This document shows, piece by piece, positions 14,254 through 22,124 of a stretch of 32,432 nucleotides of DNA (positions within the stretch are counted from its first letter, which is position 1; the number at the start of each line of letters is the position of its first letter). The DNA is from an uncultured Clostridia bacterium (lineage in GTDB: Bacteria > Bacillota > Clostridia > Christensenellales > Borkfalkiaceae). The notes below the pieces were generated by a model. The model worked only from the letters and a program-made list of their open reading frames with translations, was not told the origin of the DNA and did not search any database. A program made the position numbers and the translations under genes. The DNA is taken from the NCBI GenBank assembly GCA_947589235.1, contig CANQAX010000009.1, forward strand, positions 1 to 32,432, given 5' to 3'.

Positions 14254-16015
14254 ATTCAACCGTAACAGACTTTGCGAGGTTCCGCGGCTTGTCGGGGTCG
14301 GCGCCGCGTGCGACGGAGACGAAGTAGGCGAGCATCTGCAGCGGAATGACGGAGAGAACGGGCGACAGCAGCCCATCACAGGGCGGAAGTAGGACGGCGT
14401 CCCGTACCGCCTCACGCCCCGCGTACTCGAGAAACGTTGTTACGAGAAAGACGTGCGCGCCCCGCGCATATGCCTCGTGCACGGCGTTCATCGTCTTTTC
14501 GGCGAGCCGCGCGCAGGTGAGAACGGCGACGACGGGCGTCCCATCCTCGATGAGGGCGAGGGTGCCGTGCTTCAGTTCCCCCGCGGGATAGCCCTCGCTC
14601 GGGAGATAGGAAATTTCCTTCAATTTGAGGCTGCCCTCGAGCGCCGCACAGAAGTCTGCGCCCCGCCCGATGAAGAGCGCCGTCCGCGCATTCTGAAAGG
14701 ATTTGATCCAATTTTCGACCCGTTCGGAGCGGAGAAGGGTCTCCTCGGCGGCTGCGGAGAGGTCGGGAAGAGGCGAAAAGGGCTTCCCCTTTGCCCGTGC
14801 GAGCGCTTCCGAGAGGTGGTAGAGCGCGACGAGCTGGGCGTTGAAACTCTTGGTCGCGGCGACGGCGACTTCCCGCCCCGCCCGCGTGGGAAGGACGAAG
14901 TCCGCCATGCGGTTGAGCGACGAATCGGGCGAATTGGTGACGGCGACGAGCCGCGCCCCACGCTCTTTCGCAAGTTCCGCCGCGGCGATGGTGTCCGCCG
15001 TCTCTCCGCTCTGGCTCACGGCGACGGCGAGCGTGTTTGACGGAACGATGGGGTCGCGGTAGCGGTATTCGCTCGCAACGCACGCCTCGGAAGGCAGCCT
15101 GCATGTAGCCTCAAGGAAAGTCTTTGCGCACAGTCCCGCATGGTAGGCGGTGCCGCACCCAAGAATTTGTATATATTCTGTCTGACATAGTACCTCATAT
15201 AGTGGAGAAAGGGAGAGGGTTTTCTCCGCTTCCTCGCGCGTACGGCGCATTGCCGCGGGAATTTCCGCCATTTCCTTGCGCATGAAGTGCGGATAGCCGC
15301 CGCGATCTGCCAGTTCCGTAGAGGCGTCGAATTCCGTCCGCACCTTTTGGATCGGAGAAAGCGAGGCGTCATAGAACGTGATGTCCCCGTCCAAGAGGGC
15401 GAACTCCCCCTCCCCGAGCGCATACGCCTCCGCCTCCCCCGCGAGCGCGGGCAAGTCGCTTGCAACGAGCAAGTTTTCCCCGCTCCTCGCGACGATGAGC
15501 GGGCTCCTTTTTCGCGCGCAGACGATTTTCCCCCGCTCCTTCTCGCACATCACGGCAAGCGCGTAGGATCCCTTGAGCTTTTCGCACCCCGCACGGACCG
15601 CCTCCAGAAGGTTTCCGCGGTATTCGGCGGCGATGAGATGGGCGATGACTTCGCTGTCCGTGTCCGAAACGAAGGTCTCCCCCCTCGCGAGGCACCCTTC
15701 CCGGAGCGTGTAGGCGTTCTCGATGATGCCGTTGTGGACGAGGACGATGCCGTGGTAGGCGTGCGGGTGGGCATTTCGCTCGGTCGGGGCGCCGTGCGTC
15801 GCCCAGCGGGTGTGCCCGATCCCCGCATGCCCCTCAAGCCCCCGCGCGCATTCGAGCCCCTTCACCCTGCCCGCGCGCTTGACGATCTGAATGCCGTTTT
15901 CGCCCTCGACGGCGATCCCCGCCGAGTCGTATCCGCGGTATTCGAGGCGATAGAGTCCGTCGATGAGGGCGGGCGCGGCGTTCCCCTTCCCCGTATAGCC
16001 GACGATCCCGCACAT
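14252..16015 (-). CDS. glmS: Glutamine--fructose-6-phosphate aminotransferase (isomerizing)
   Basis: A 587-residue enzyme making glucosamine 6-phosphate from fructose 6-phosphate and glutamine. The N-terminal glutaminase begins MCGIVGYTG, with Cys2 as nucleophile once Met is removed, and has GIGHTRWATHG, HNGIIEN and DTDSEVIAHL. Two SIS isomerase domains follow (about 265-400 and 440-580) with LGCGTAYHAG, SQSGETADT, EISYLPSEGYPAGELKHG and the end NLAKSVTVE. The ATG shares its A with the glmM stop (TAATG), and GGAGGGG lies before it, so the genes are coupled. A long in-frame upstream extension runs through glmM and is rejected. A short AT-rich patch just before the SIS domain contains repeat copy 2. 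Confidence 0.97.
   Translation of the reverse strand: MCGIVGYTGKGNAAPALIDGLYRLEYRGYDSAGIAVEGENGIQIVKRAGRVKGLECARGLEGHAGIGHTRWATHGAPTERNAHPHAYHGIVLVHNGIIENAYTLREGCLARGETFVSDTDSEVIAHLIAAEYRGNLLEAVRAGCEKLKGSYALAVMCEKERGKIVCARKRSPLIVARSGENLLVASDLPALAGEAEAYALGEGEFALLDGDITFYDASLSPIQKVRTEFDASTELADRGGYPHFMRKEMAEIPAAMRRTREEAEKTLSLSPLYEVLCQTEYIQILGCGTAYHAGLCAKTFLEATCRLPSEACVASEYRYRDPIVPSNTLAVAVSQSGETADTIAAAELAKERGARLVAVTNSPDSSLNRMADFVLPTRAGREVAVAATKSFNAQLVALYHLSEALARAKGKPFSPLPDLSAAAEETLLRSERVENWIKSFQNARTALFIGRGADFCAALEGSLKLKEISYLPSEGYPAGELKHGTLALIEDGTPVVAVLTCARLAEKTMNAVHEAYARGAHVFLVTTFLEYAGREAVRDAVLLPPCDGLLSPVLSVIPLQMLAYFVSVARGADPDKPRNLAKSVTVE
15171..15193 (-). repeat. Copy 2 of the TCTGACATAGTAC repeat motif, inside glmS
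   Basis: It matches copy 1 at 21 of 23 positions and is read in frame as part of YEVLCQTEYIQ, in the variable linker just before the first SIS domain. The patch is much richer in A and T than the surrounding gene. Confidence 0.7.
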
Positions 16016-17352
16016 TACAGCCCCTCCTCCGCGCTTCGGATGGCGCGGGAGAGCTCGGAGACGGCGCGCTCGCAGGCGTTCTCGTCCTCCGCCTCGGCGA
16101 GAATGCGGACGACGGGCTCTGTTCCCGAGGCGCGAAGAAGCAGCCTTCCGCCCTTGAGCTCCGTTCGGAGGCGCTCCTCGCAGTCCGAGACGCGCGGATC
16201 GTGGAGTATGGCGGATTTTTCGCGCACCCGCACGCTCGCCCGCCGCTGCGGGTACAGCCGCAGCCCCTCGGTAAGGCAGGAGAGCGGGCATTTGCCCTCG
16301 AGCATCGCCTCCATCACCTTGAGGGACGTGAGAATGCCGTCGCCCGTCGTCGCATGCTTGCGGAAGATGACGTGCCCCGACTGCTCGCCGCCCAAGAGAT
16401 ACCCGCTCCGCACCAACTCCTCGTACACCGAGCGGTCGCCGACGTCGCAGCGAAGGAGCGGAATCCCCTCGCGCGCGAGGCTCTCTTCGAGCCCGCTGTT
16501 GCTCATCACGGTTGCGACGACCCCGTCTCCGTCCGGTTCCCCCTTCGCCCGCATGGCGCGCGCCGAGAGGTATAGAATTCCGTCTCCGTCCACCGTTCTC
16601 CCCCGCTCGTCGATACAGATACATCGGTCGGCGTCGCCGTCGAAGGCAAACCCGACGTCGAGCCCGCGCTCGAGGACGAGCTCGCGGAGGCTCTCGATGT
16701 GCGTGGAGCCGCACCCCTCGTTGATGTTCGTCCCGTTCGGCTCGGCATGAATGGCAAAGACGCGGGCGCCGAGGGCGTCGAACACCGCCTTGGAGATTTG
16801 CCAAGCGCTCCCGTTGGCGCAGTCGAGCCCCACCCGCATGCCGCGGAAGGAGGAGCGCGGAAGGGAGAGAAGATAGGCAAGATAGCGGTTTCTGCCCGAG
16901 ACGAAGTCCACCGTTCTGCCGATCTTCTCCCCCGTGGCGAGCGGAAGAGTTCCGCCGTCGAGGTATTCCTCGACCCGCAGGAGCTCATTCTCCTCGAGCT
17001 TTTCACCGTTTCCGCCGAACAGCTTGATGCCGTTGTCGGAGTACGGATTGTGGCTCGCGGAGATCATCACGCCGCAGTCGAACCCCTCCGTCCGCGCAAG
17101 GTAGGAGACGGAGGGCGTCGTCGTGACATGCAGAAGATAGACGTCCGCGCCCGAGGCAGTCGCCCCCGCCGTGAGGGCGTACTCGAACATGTACGAGGAG
17201 AGGCGGGTATCCTTCCCGACGACGATCCGCGCCCGCTCGCGCTTGCCCTGCGAGAAGCGCTTTCCCAAATATCTGCCCACGCGAAAGGCATGGATAGCCG
17301 TGAGCGATTCGTTCGCCCGACCGCGGAATCCGTCCGTTCCGAAATATTTCAC
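16015..17352 (-). CDS. glmM: Phosphoglucosamine mutase
   Basis: A 445-residue phosphohexomutase converting glucosamine 6-phosphate to glucosamine 1-phosphate for UDP-GlcNAc. It begins (M)KYFGTDGFRG, has the phosphoserine loop ISASHNPYSDNG with the catalytic S100, the metal-binding FAFDGDADRC, the sugar-binding GGEQSGH and the C-terminal phosphate loop RASGTEPVVRI. The start is taken as a GTG with GGAGG five bases upstream, giving the usual N-terminus; an ATG six codons earlier has no ribosome site. It is upstream of and coupled to glmS, so the two consecutive pathway steps are made together. Confidence 0.96.
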   Translation of the reverse strand: MKYFGTDGFRGRANESLTAIHAFRVGRYLGKRFSQGKRERARIVVGKDTRLSSYMFEYALTAGATASGADVYLLHVTTTPSVSYLARTEGFDCGVMISASHNPYSDNGIKLFGGNGEKLEENELLRVEEYLDGGTLPLATGEKIGRTVDFVSGRNRYLAYLLSLPRSSFRGMRVGLDCANGSAWQISKAVFDALGARVFAIHAEPNGTNINEGCGSTHIESLRELVLERGLDVGFAFDGDADRCICIDERGRTVDGDGILYLSARAMRAKGEPDGDGVVATVMSNSGLEESLAREGIPLLRCDVGDRSVYEELVRSGYLLGGEQSGHVIFRKHATTGDGILTSLKVMEAMLEGKCPLSCLTEGLRLYPQRRASVRVREKSAILHDPRVSDCEERLRTELKGGRLLLRASGTEPVVRILAEAEDENACERAVSELSRAIRSAEEGL

Positions 17353-17370
17353 GTTCACCTCCGTCGCCAT

Positions 17371-17395
17371 GCGGCATACGTCATCGTATGCCCGC
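17371..17395 (-). other. Hairpin in the glmM leader
   Basis: GGCATACG and CGTATGCC form a perfect 8-base-pair stem with a four-base loop, ending about 20 bases before the glmM start and just upstream of its ribosome site. No T run follows, so it is not a terminator. It could affect translation or mRNA stability. It does not look like a glmS ribozyme. Confidence 0.4.
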
Positions 17396-17410
17396 GGGGC
17401 AAGAGACGTG

Positions 17411-17443
17411 AAAAACAGTCCCTTTCGCGCGGAAAAGGACAGT
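17411..17443 (-). terminator. Probable terminator after glpK
   Basis: On the minus strand ACTGTCCTTTTC pairs with GAAAGGGACTGT (one mismatch and one G-U pair) around CGCGC, followed by a T run (GTTTTTCACG). It lies between the glpK stop and glmM, so glmM transcription should need its own promoter or readthrough. Confidence 0.65.
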
Positions 17444-17461
17444 TTATGCGTGACATAGTAC
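17439..17461 (-). repeat. Copy 3 of the TGACATAGTAC repeat motif
   Basis: It shares the 11-base core TGACATAGTAC plus several flanking positions with copies 1 and 2. It lies 16 bases after the glpK stop and about 90 bases before the glmM start, partly overlapping the glpK terminator stem. Copies 1 and 3 are both preceded by a GAATAATC stretch containing the stop codon of the upstream gene. Confidence 0.6.
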
Positions 17462-17476
17462 TCTTTAAATTGCGGA

Positions 17477-18952
17477 TTATTCCGAATTCGGGCGGTATAA
17501 TGCCCGCTTCACCGCGCCGAGATAGTTCCGATACAGCGCCTCGAAGGGTGCTCGGTCGCGTGCGGGCGTAAAGATCCGCTCGGACGTTCTGCGCCGTGCG
17601 ATCTCCTCTTCCCCCATTTCGCCGAGCGAGACGGCGGCGAGGAACGCAGCCCCGAGCGCCGTGCTCTCCCGCTCCGAGGGGCGGTTGACGGCGACGCCGA
17701 GGATATTCGCCTGAAGCTGCATCAAGAATCCGTTTGCCGAGGCTCCCCCGTCGCACTTGATCTCGCGGAGGCGTACCCCGCTGTCCCGCTCCATGCAGTC
17801 GAGCAGCTCCCTCGCCCCGCATGCGATGCTCTCGAGGACGGCGCGGACGATGTGTGCCTTCGTCGTGCCGCGGGTGATGCCGCACAGCATGGCGCGCGCG
17901 TCGGAGTTCCAGTGGGGCGCGCCGAGCCCCGTGAAGGCGGGAACGAAGGCGACGCCGCCCGAATCGGGCACGGACGAGGCGATCCGCTCGCTCTCGGCGC
18001 TCGTCGGGATCATCTCGAGCCCGTCGCGGAGCCACTGGACGGCGCTTCCCGCATGGAACACGCTCCCTTCGAGCGCGTAACTTGTCCTTCCGTTCAACGT
18101 ATAGGCGACCGTCGAGAGAAGCCCATCCGACGAGACGCACTTCTCCCCCGTGTGGAAGAGAAGGAAGAGCCCCGTGCCGTACGTAATTTTTCCGTCGCCG
18201 CAGGAAAGCGCCGCCTGCCCGATGAGAGCCGCCTGCTGATCCCCCGCGATCCCCGCGACGGGAAGCCGAGCGCCGCCCGCGACCGCCTCGCCGAAGCGCG
18301 CATCGCAGGGATAGATGTCGGGGAGCACCCCGCGCGGAATGCCGAACCGCTCCAAGAGTTCCCCGTCGTAGTCGAGGGTGTGAATGTCGAAGAGCATGGT
18401 CCGCGACGCGTTGGTGTGGTCGGTGCAAAAGGACTTCCCCTCGGTGAGGCGGAACAAAAGATAGCTGTCCACCGTGCCGAGACACAGCCGTCCCTCGCGC
18501 AGGAGCCGCTGCGCCGCGGGGACATTGTCGAGGATCCACTTCATCTTGCTCGCCGAAAAGTACGCGTCGGGAAGGAGCCCAGTCCGTTCGCGGATGAGGC
18601 GGACCGTCTCCTCCGGGAGCTCCGAGCAGAACTTGCTCGTCCTGCGGCACTGCCAGACGATGGCGGGACAGACGGGAGCACCCGTCTGCCTGTCCCATGC
18701 GACGACCGTCTCGCGCTGGTTGGCAATTCCGATGCCCGCGATGTTCGCGGCACCCGCGAAGTCGATACAGTCGTTGAGGCAATACGCCGCCTTGTACCAA
18801 ATTTCGTTGGCGTCCTGCTCCACCCAGCCGGGCTTGGGGAAGCTCTGCCCCACCTCCTGTTGGGCGCGGTGGACGAACGTCCCCGCTTTGAGATCGTATA
18901 CAAAGGCGCGGACACTCGTCGTGCCCGCGTCGAGCGCAATGACACAGTCCAT
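17477..18952 (-). CDS. glpK: Glycerol kinase
   Basis: A 491-residue FGGY-family kinase phosphorylating glycerol to sn-glycerol 3-phosphate. It begins with the phosphate loop ALDAGTTSVRAFVYD and has the glycerol kinase residues in GWVEQDANEIW, IANQRETVVAWD, DSYLLFRLTEG and HTNASRTMLFDI; the C-terminal ATPase half has AGDQQAALIGQ, TYGTGLFLLFHTG, FVPAFTGLGAPHW and CDGGASANGFLMQ. The length is normal. The ATG has AAGGAGG five bases upstream. It follows the macrodomain gene after 61 bases and is last in that transcript. No glycerol facilitator or glpD gene is adjacent. Confidence 0.94.
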   Translation of the reverse strand: MDCVIALDAGTTSVRAFVYDLKAGTFVHRAQQEVGQSFPKPGWVEQDANEIWYKAAYCLNDCIDFAGAANIAGIGIANQRETVVAWDRQTGAPVCPAIVWQCRRTSKFCSELPEETVRLIRERTGLLPDAYFSASKMKWILDNVPAAQRLLREGRLCLGTVDSYLLFRLTEGKSFCTDHTNASRTMLFDIHTLDYDGELLERFGIPRGVLPDIYPCDARFGEAVAGGARLPVAGIAGDQQAALIGQAALSCGDGKITYGTGLFLLFHTGEKCVSSDGLLSTVAYTLNGRTSYALEGSVFHAGSAVQWLRDGLEMIPTSAESERIASSVPDSGGVAFVPAFTGLGAPHWNSDARAMLCGITRGTTKAHIVRAVLESIACGARELLDCMERDSGVRLREIKCDGGASANGFLMQLQANILGVAVNRPSERESTALGAAFLAAVSLGEMGEEEIARRRTSERIFTPARDRAPFEALYRNYLGAVKRALYRPNSE

Positions 18953-18982
18953 AGCTTCCTCCTTCGGCAAAACCCGAGCGTG

Positions 18983-19010
18983 AAGGGCGGTCCTGTCGGT
19001 CCCGCCCCTT
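18983..19010 (-). other. Hairpin between the macrodomain gene and glpK
   Basis: AAGGGGCGG can pair with CCGCCCTT (one bulged base) in the gap before glpK. It lacks a strong T run (CTTCACGCTCGGGTTTTGCC follows), so it is at best a partial terminator or an mRNA-processing/stability hairpin. Confidence 0.35.
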
Positions 19011-19013
19011 CGA

Positions 19014-19865
19014 TCAAACAAATTTCAGAATATTGTTATAAATTTCGGTATCTTCTGGGAGATAGGTGTTGAAGATGACCTTCATCTTGTTCTCGGGACG
19101 GCGCATCTTCCAGTTGATGACGGCGCCCGTCGCGATCTCCGCCGCCTCGGCATGCGGGAAGTTGAACACCCCCGTCGAGATACAGCAGAAGGCGATGGAC
19201 GTGAGCCCCGCTTCCTCGGCGAGGTTGAGGCAGGAGACGTAGGACGAGCGCAGTTGGGCGCGATCCTCCTCCGTCGCTTCCCTTCCCACCATGGGTCCCA
19301 CGGTGTGCAGGACGTAGCGCGATGGCAGGTTGTAGGCGCGGGTGATCTTCGCCTCGCCGCAAGCCTCCTCCGCCCCCTGTGCCGCGACGAGCTTGGCGCA
19401 GTCGTCCCGCAGCTGCATGCCCGCAAAGGAGTGGATGACGTTGTCGATACAGTTGTGCTCGGGAAGGAAGCACCCGAGAAGGGATTTCTTGGCGGCGTTG
19501 ACGATTCCGTCCGTCGCGAGCCGCGTGATGTCCCCCTCCCACAGCCCGATGCCGAGCGCGTTCACCGAGAGTTCCTCCGCGCCGACGATGTTGCGCTCCA
19601 CGCTCTCCGTCCAGAAGAGGGCGTCCTGCGCGGCGAGAACGTCGGGCGGGACGGGGTGCGCCATGCGTTGGTTCATATAGCTGCGGACGAGCTTCCGCTT
19701 CCTTTCATAGGTCGCGCTGAATGCCGCAATGAGCCCCTGTTCGCGGAGAAGAAAGCGCAGAAGCTCGTCACATGCTGCGATCTTGCCCGCTTCGTCGAGG
19801 AGTTCGGGGCGCGGATAGGGCGAGAGCCCGACGGTGCGCTCCGTCTGTTCGAGGGTGAGACCCAT
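19014..19865 (-). CDS. Zinc-dependent macrodomain protein-ADP-ribose hydrolase
   Basis: A 283-residue protein of the zinc-containing macrodomain class, which removes ADP-ribose from modified proteins. An N-terminal helical extension (about 1-105) precedes the macrodomain, which shows GDITRLATDGIVNAAKKSLLG (ADP-ribose-binding asparagine in VNAA, about 122-125), the zinc-ligand segment C132, H137, C139 (GCFLPEHNCIDN), the HTVGPMVG loop and ISTGVFNFP. In known examples the class is encoded with a SirTM ADP-ribosyltransferase and lipoylation proteins; none is visible here. The ATG shares its A with the hydratase stop (TGATG), preceded by GGAGGGGG, so the two are coupled. Confidence 0.9.
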   Translation of the reverse strand: MGLTLEQTERTVGLSPYPRPELLDEAGKIAACDELLRFLLREQGLIAAFSATYERKRKLVRSYMNQRMAHPVPPDVLAAQDALFWTESVERNIVGAEELSVNALGIGLWEGDITRLATDGIVNAAKKSLLGCFLPEHNCIDNVIHSFAGMQLRDDCAKLVAAQGAEEACGEAKITRAYNLPSRYVLHTVGPMVGREATEEDRAQLRSSYVSCLNLAEEAGLTSIAFCCISTGVFNFPHAEAAEIATGAVINWKMRRPENKMKVIFNTYLPEDTEIYNNILKFV

Positions 19866-21979
19866 CAGTTCCCCCTCCTGTAGCGGTTGACAAGGCACCC
19901 CGCAAGGAGCACGGCGCGCTCCTCGGCGGAGAGTGTGCCGAGGGTGAGTACGACGTCGCGTTCCTTCCCCTTGGAAATATGGCGGGCGACGATGCGCTCC
20001 TCCCCCCGCTGCACCGCGTCCGCGATGCCCTCGAGGTAGAGATAGTCGCCGACCGCAAAGTCGGGCTTTTCGCAGGTGAGTGGCAGAATGCCGCAGTTTA
20101 TGAGCTCTTCGCGGTAGCCCGCGGAGAATGCCGTGCAGACGGCGGCGACCCCGCCGAGGACGCGCTGGCATGCCGCCGCACCTTCGGCGTTCGGACCCTC
20201 GCCCGTCTTTTTCGAGACGATGGCGCTGCCGAATGCCGTTCCGCGCTTCGGGCGGGTCTCACCCAATTCCGAGAGGACGGCTTCGGGGAGTTTGCCCGTC
20301 TCCCGCCGCTCGCCTTCGATGGCGCGGATCTCCCGCGCGCGCCCGACATAGCTGCCGTCTGAACCCGAGAGCGCGAATGACGCGAGCCGCTCGGGGTCGT
20401 AGCGATGTTCGGAAGAGCTTGCGGGGAGAAGGTCCTCCGCCGTCGTCACGGCTCCCGTGAGACGGGCGGCGACGCGGATGAGGAGAGATTCGGGAAGGGC
20501 AATTTGCGCGGGATATTCGGCAATTTCACTGCCGTAATCGAGCGCCGTCTCGGGAACGGGATGCCCGACCCCGTGATAGACGCCGTTTGCGTAGGCGGAG
20601 CCGTCGAAGGTGTACTTCTTGAAGCGGACGGAATAGCCCGATTCGAGCGCCGAAGTGATGGCGCCGCCGTTTGCCGCCGTCGCGGCGACGGAGCGGGCAT
20701 CCATGCGGATGGCGGCGCACTTCCCGCACGTCCGCCCTGCGCGGACGGTGAACCCGCGGACCTTTCCGCAGGGTGGAGCAAAACTTGCCCCCGCGGAAAG
20801 CAGAGTCGAGACCGCCCCGCAGAGGGCGAGCGCTCCGAACACGGGCGAGGTGGAAGGATTGATAAAGATTTGGAAATCGCTTCCGCACGCGCTCTTCCCG
20901 CGGAGAAGTTCCGCCGCTTCGGAGATGTTCTCGTAGGAGCCGCACTCCGCCGCGATGAAGCCGCGGGCAGCATAAACTTTTCCGCCGCGGAGACAGTCGA
21001 GCGCAAAGGCGGGATCCCGCCGCTTCCCCTCTTCCTCCACGACAGAGACGAGCGCGGGCGCGTTTTCGAGAAATTCATGGACGGAGAAGATGCCGCAGCC
21101 GAAGGGCAGCTCGAGCATGGGCTCGACGCGGGAGAGGTCAATGACGACCGCGGCGTCGTAGTAGGCGGGCTGTACAGGGTGCATCTCTTTGAAGTCCCCC
21201 TCCCTTCCGTGCGCGGCGAACCACTCCTGCGTCCTGCGGTCGGTCTCCCAGACCGAGGCAAGGCAGCCCGCCTCTGCGGCGAGCTCGTCGATCCCGTTGC
21301 GGTAGTCCATGGTGAGGTTGGCAACGCCGGGACCGATGAATTCGAGGACTTTCCCCTTGAGGAAGTCCTTCCCGCATGCAGCCTTGACGGCGGAAAGGAC
21401 GACGTCATACGGTCCTACGCCGCGGCGGAGCTTCCCGCGAAGATACACGGCGACGACGTCGGGCTTGATTTCATACGTCTTTTTGAGGAGAAGACGGACG
21501 GCGTCCTTCCGGCTCCCGAAAACGGAGAGCGTCCCGAGGGCGCCGTAACGGGCGTACGAGTCGGAAGAGAGAACGATGTCCCCGCTCCTCGCCCTCGCCT
21601 CGCGCATGTAGGCGTGAACGTCGCCGAGGGAAGCCCCGACATAGTCCCCGCCGAACTTCTTTGCGGCGGAGAGCCCGAACGCGCGGACGTCCGCACTTGC
21701 GGGGTGCCATGTGCTCCCGAGGGTATAGGGAAGGGGAAATTCCTTCATTCCGCCCGAGGAAGCCGCCCGAAGGATGTCCGGATATGTATCGTCCGAGGAG
21801 ACGAGCGCGTCGAAGCGGAGCTTCCACGCTTCCCCCGATGCACCGTGCGCAGCGGCAATGCCGTACGCCAAGGTGTTCTTCACCGCGACCGCCTTCTTGT
21901 CGGACGTCATGAACGCCTGCGACTCCTTGACGATGCGACCTTCAAGCTCATATACACCCTGCCTTATGAGTTTTACCAT
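19865..21979 (-). CDS. Aconitase-family 'hydratase' with degenerate active site
   Basis: A 704-residue protein homologous along its full length to clostridial hydratase/YbhJ-type aconitase relatives. Matching segments include KVLEFIGPGVANLTMDYRNGID, YYDAAVVIDLS, MDARSVAATAANGG and the C-terminal INCGILPLTCE. Several residues normally used for the [4Fe-4S] cluster or catalysis are changed: SDSHTRYG-type motif is SDSYARYG (139-146), the CGPC-type cluster motif is FAPPC (400-404), and the early CHNSLC-type segment is STWHPAS. C346 (ECGSYEN) remains. The frame is intact, so it may have a new role. It has a strong promoter and a GGAGG site, and overlaps the macrodomain gene. Confidence 0.8.
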   Translation of the reverse strand: MVKLIRQGVYELEGRIVKESQAFMTSDKKAVAVKNTLAYGIAAAHGASGEAWKLRFDALVSSDDTYPDILRAASSGGMKEFPLPYTLGSTWHPASADVRAFGLSAAKKFGGDYVGASLGDVHAYMREARARSGDIVLSSDSYARYGALGTLSVFGSRKDAVRLLLKKTYEIKPDVVAVYLRGKLRRGVGPYDVVLSAVKAACGKDFLKGKVLEFIGPGVANLTMDYRNGIDELAAEAGCLASVWETDRRTQEWFAAHGREGDFKEMHPVQPAYYDAAVVIDLSRVEPMLELPFGCGIFSVHEFLENAPALVSVVEEEGKRRDPAFALDCLRGGKVYAARGFIAAECGSYENISEAAELLRGKSACGSDFQIFINPSTSPVFGALALCGAVSTLLSAGASFAPPCGKVRGFTVRAGRTCGKCAAIRMDARSVAATAANGGAITSALESGYSVRFKKYTFDGSAYANGVYHGVGHPVPETALDYGSEIAEYPAQIALPESLLIRVAARLTGAVTTAEDLLPASSSEHRYDPERLASFALSGSDGSYVGRAREIRAIEGERRETGKLPEAVLSELGETRPKRGTAFGSAIVSKKTGEGPNAEGAAACQRVLGGVAAVCTAFSAGYREELINCGILPLTCEKPDFAVGDYLYLEGIADAVQRGEERIVARHISKGKERDVVLTLGTLSAEERAVLLAGCLVNRYRRGN

Positions 21980-22006
21980 ACCTTATCCTCCGTGCGTTGT
22001 CCCTTT

Positions 22007-22035
22007 ATTATATACGATTTGACTGTATTTTTCAA
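22007..22035 (-). promoter_or_regulatory. Sigma-A promoter of the hydratase-macrodomain-glpK transcript
   Basis: On the minus strand TTGAAA is followed after exactly 17 bases by a perfect TATAAT. The predicted start is about 20 bases before the ATG, leaving room for the GGAGG site. Confidence 0.85.
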
Positions 22036-22089
22036 GCTATCCCGCCCGATAAAGTCAAAAAAATGTACAAATTTTTGCGGATAAAACAT

Positions 22090-22118
22090 TTGCAATTCGG
22101 GCGGAAATCCGATATACT
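22090..22118 (+). promoter_or_regulatory. Sigma-A promoter, leaderless, of the PH-domain gene
   Basis: TTGCAA and TATACT are separated by exactly 17 bases. The -10 ends six bases before the ATG at 22125, so the predicted first transcribed base is the A of the start codon. Confidence 0.75.
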
Positions 22119-22124
22119 TATGCT

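Noticed and set aside
16016..16804. N-terminal extension of glmS through glmM
   Set aside because: The glutaminase needs Cys at position 2 (MCGIVGYTG), and glmM fully explains the upstream DNA.
16015..17476. glmS ribozyme
   Set aside because: glmS overlaps glmM by one base, so there is no leader for it; the glmM leader shows simple hairpins but not the nested pseudoknot core expected of the ribozyme.
20405..22084. 559-residue plus-strand open frame opposite the hydratase
   Set aside because: No domain is recognisable, and the hydratase on the other strand has a promoter, a ribosome site and full-length homology.
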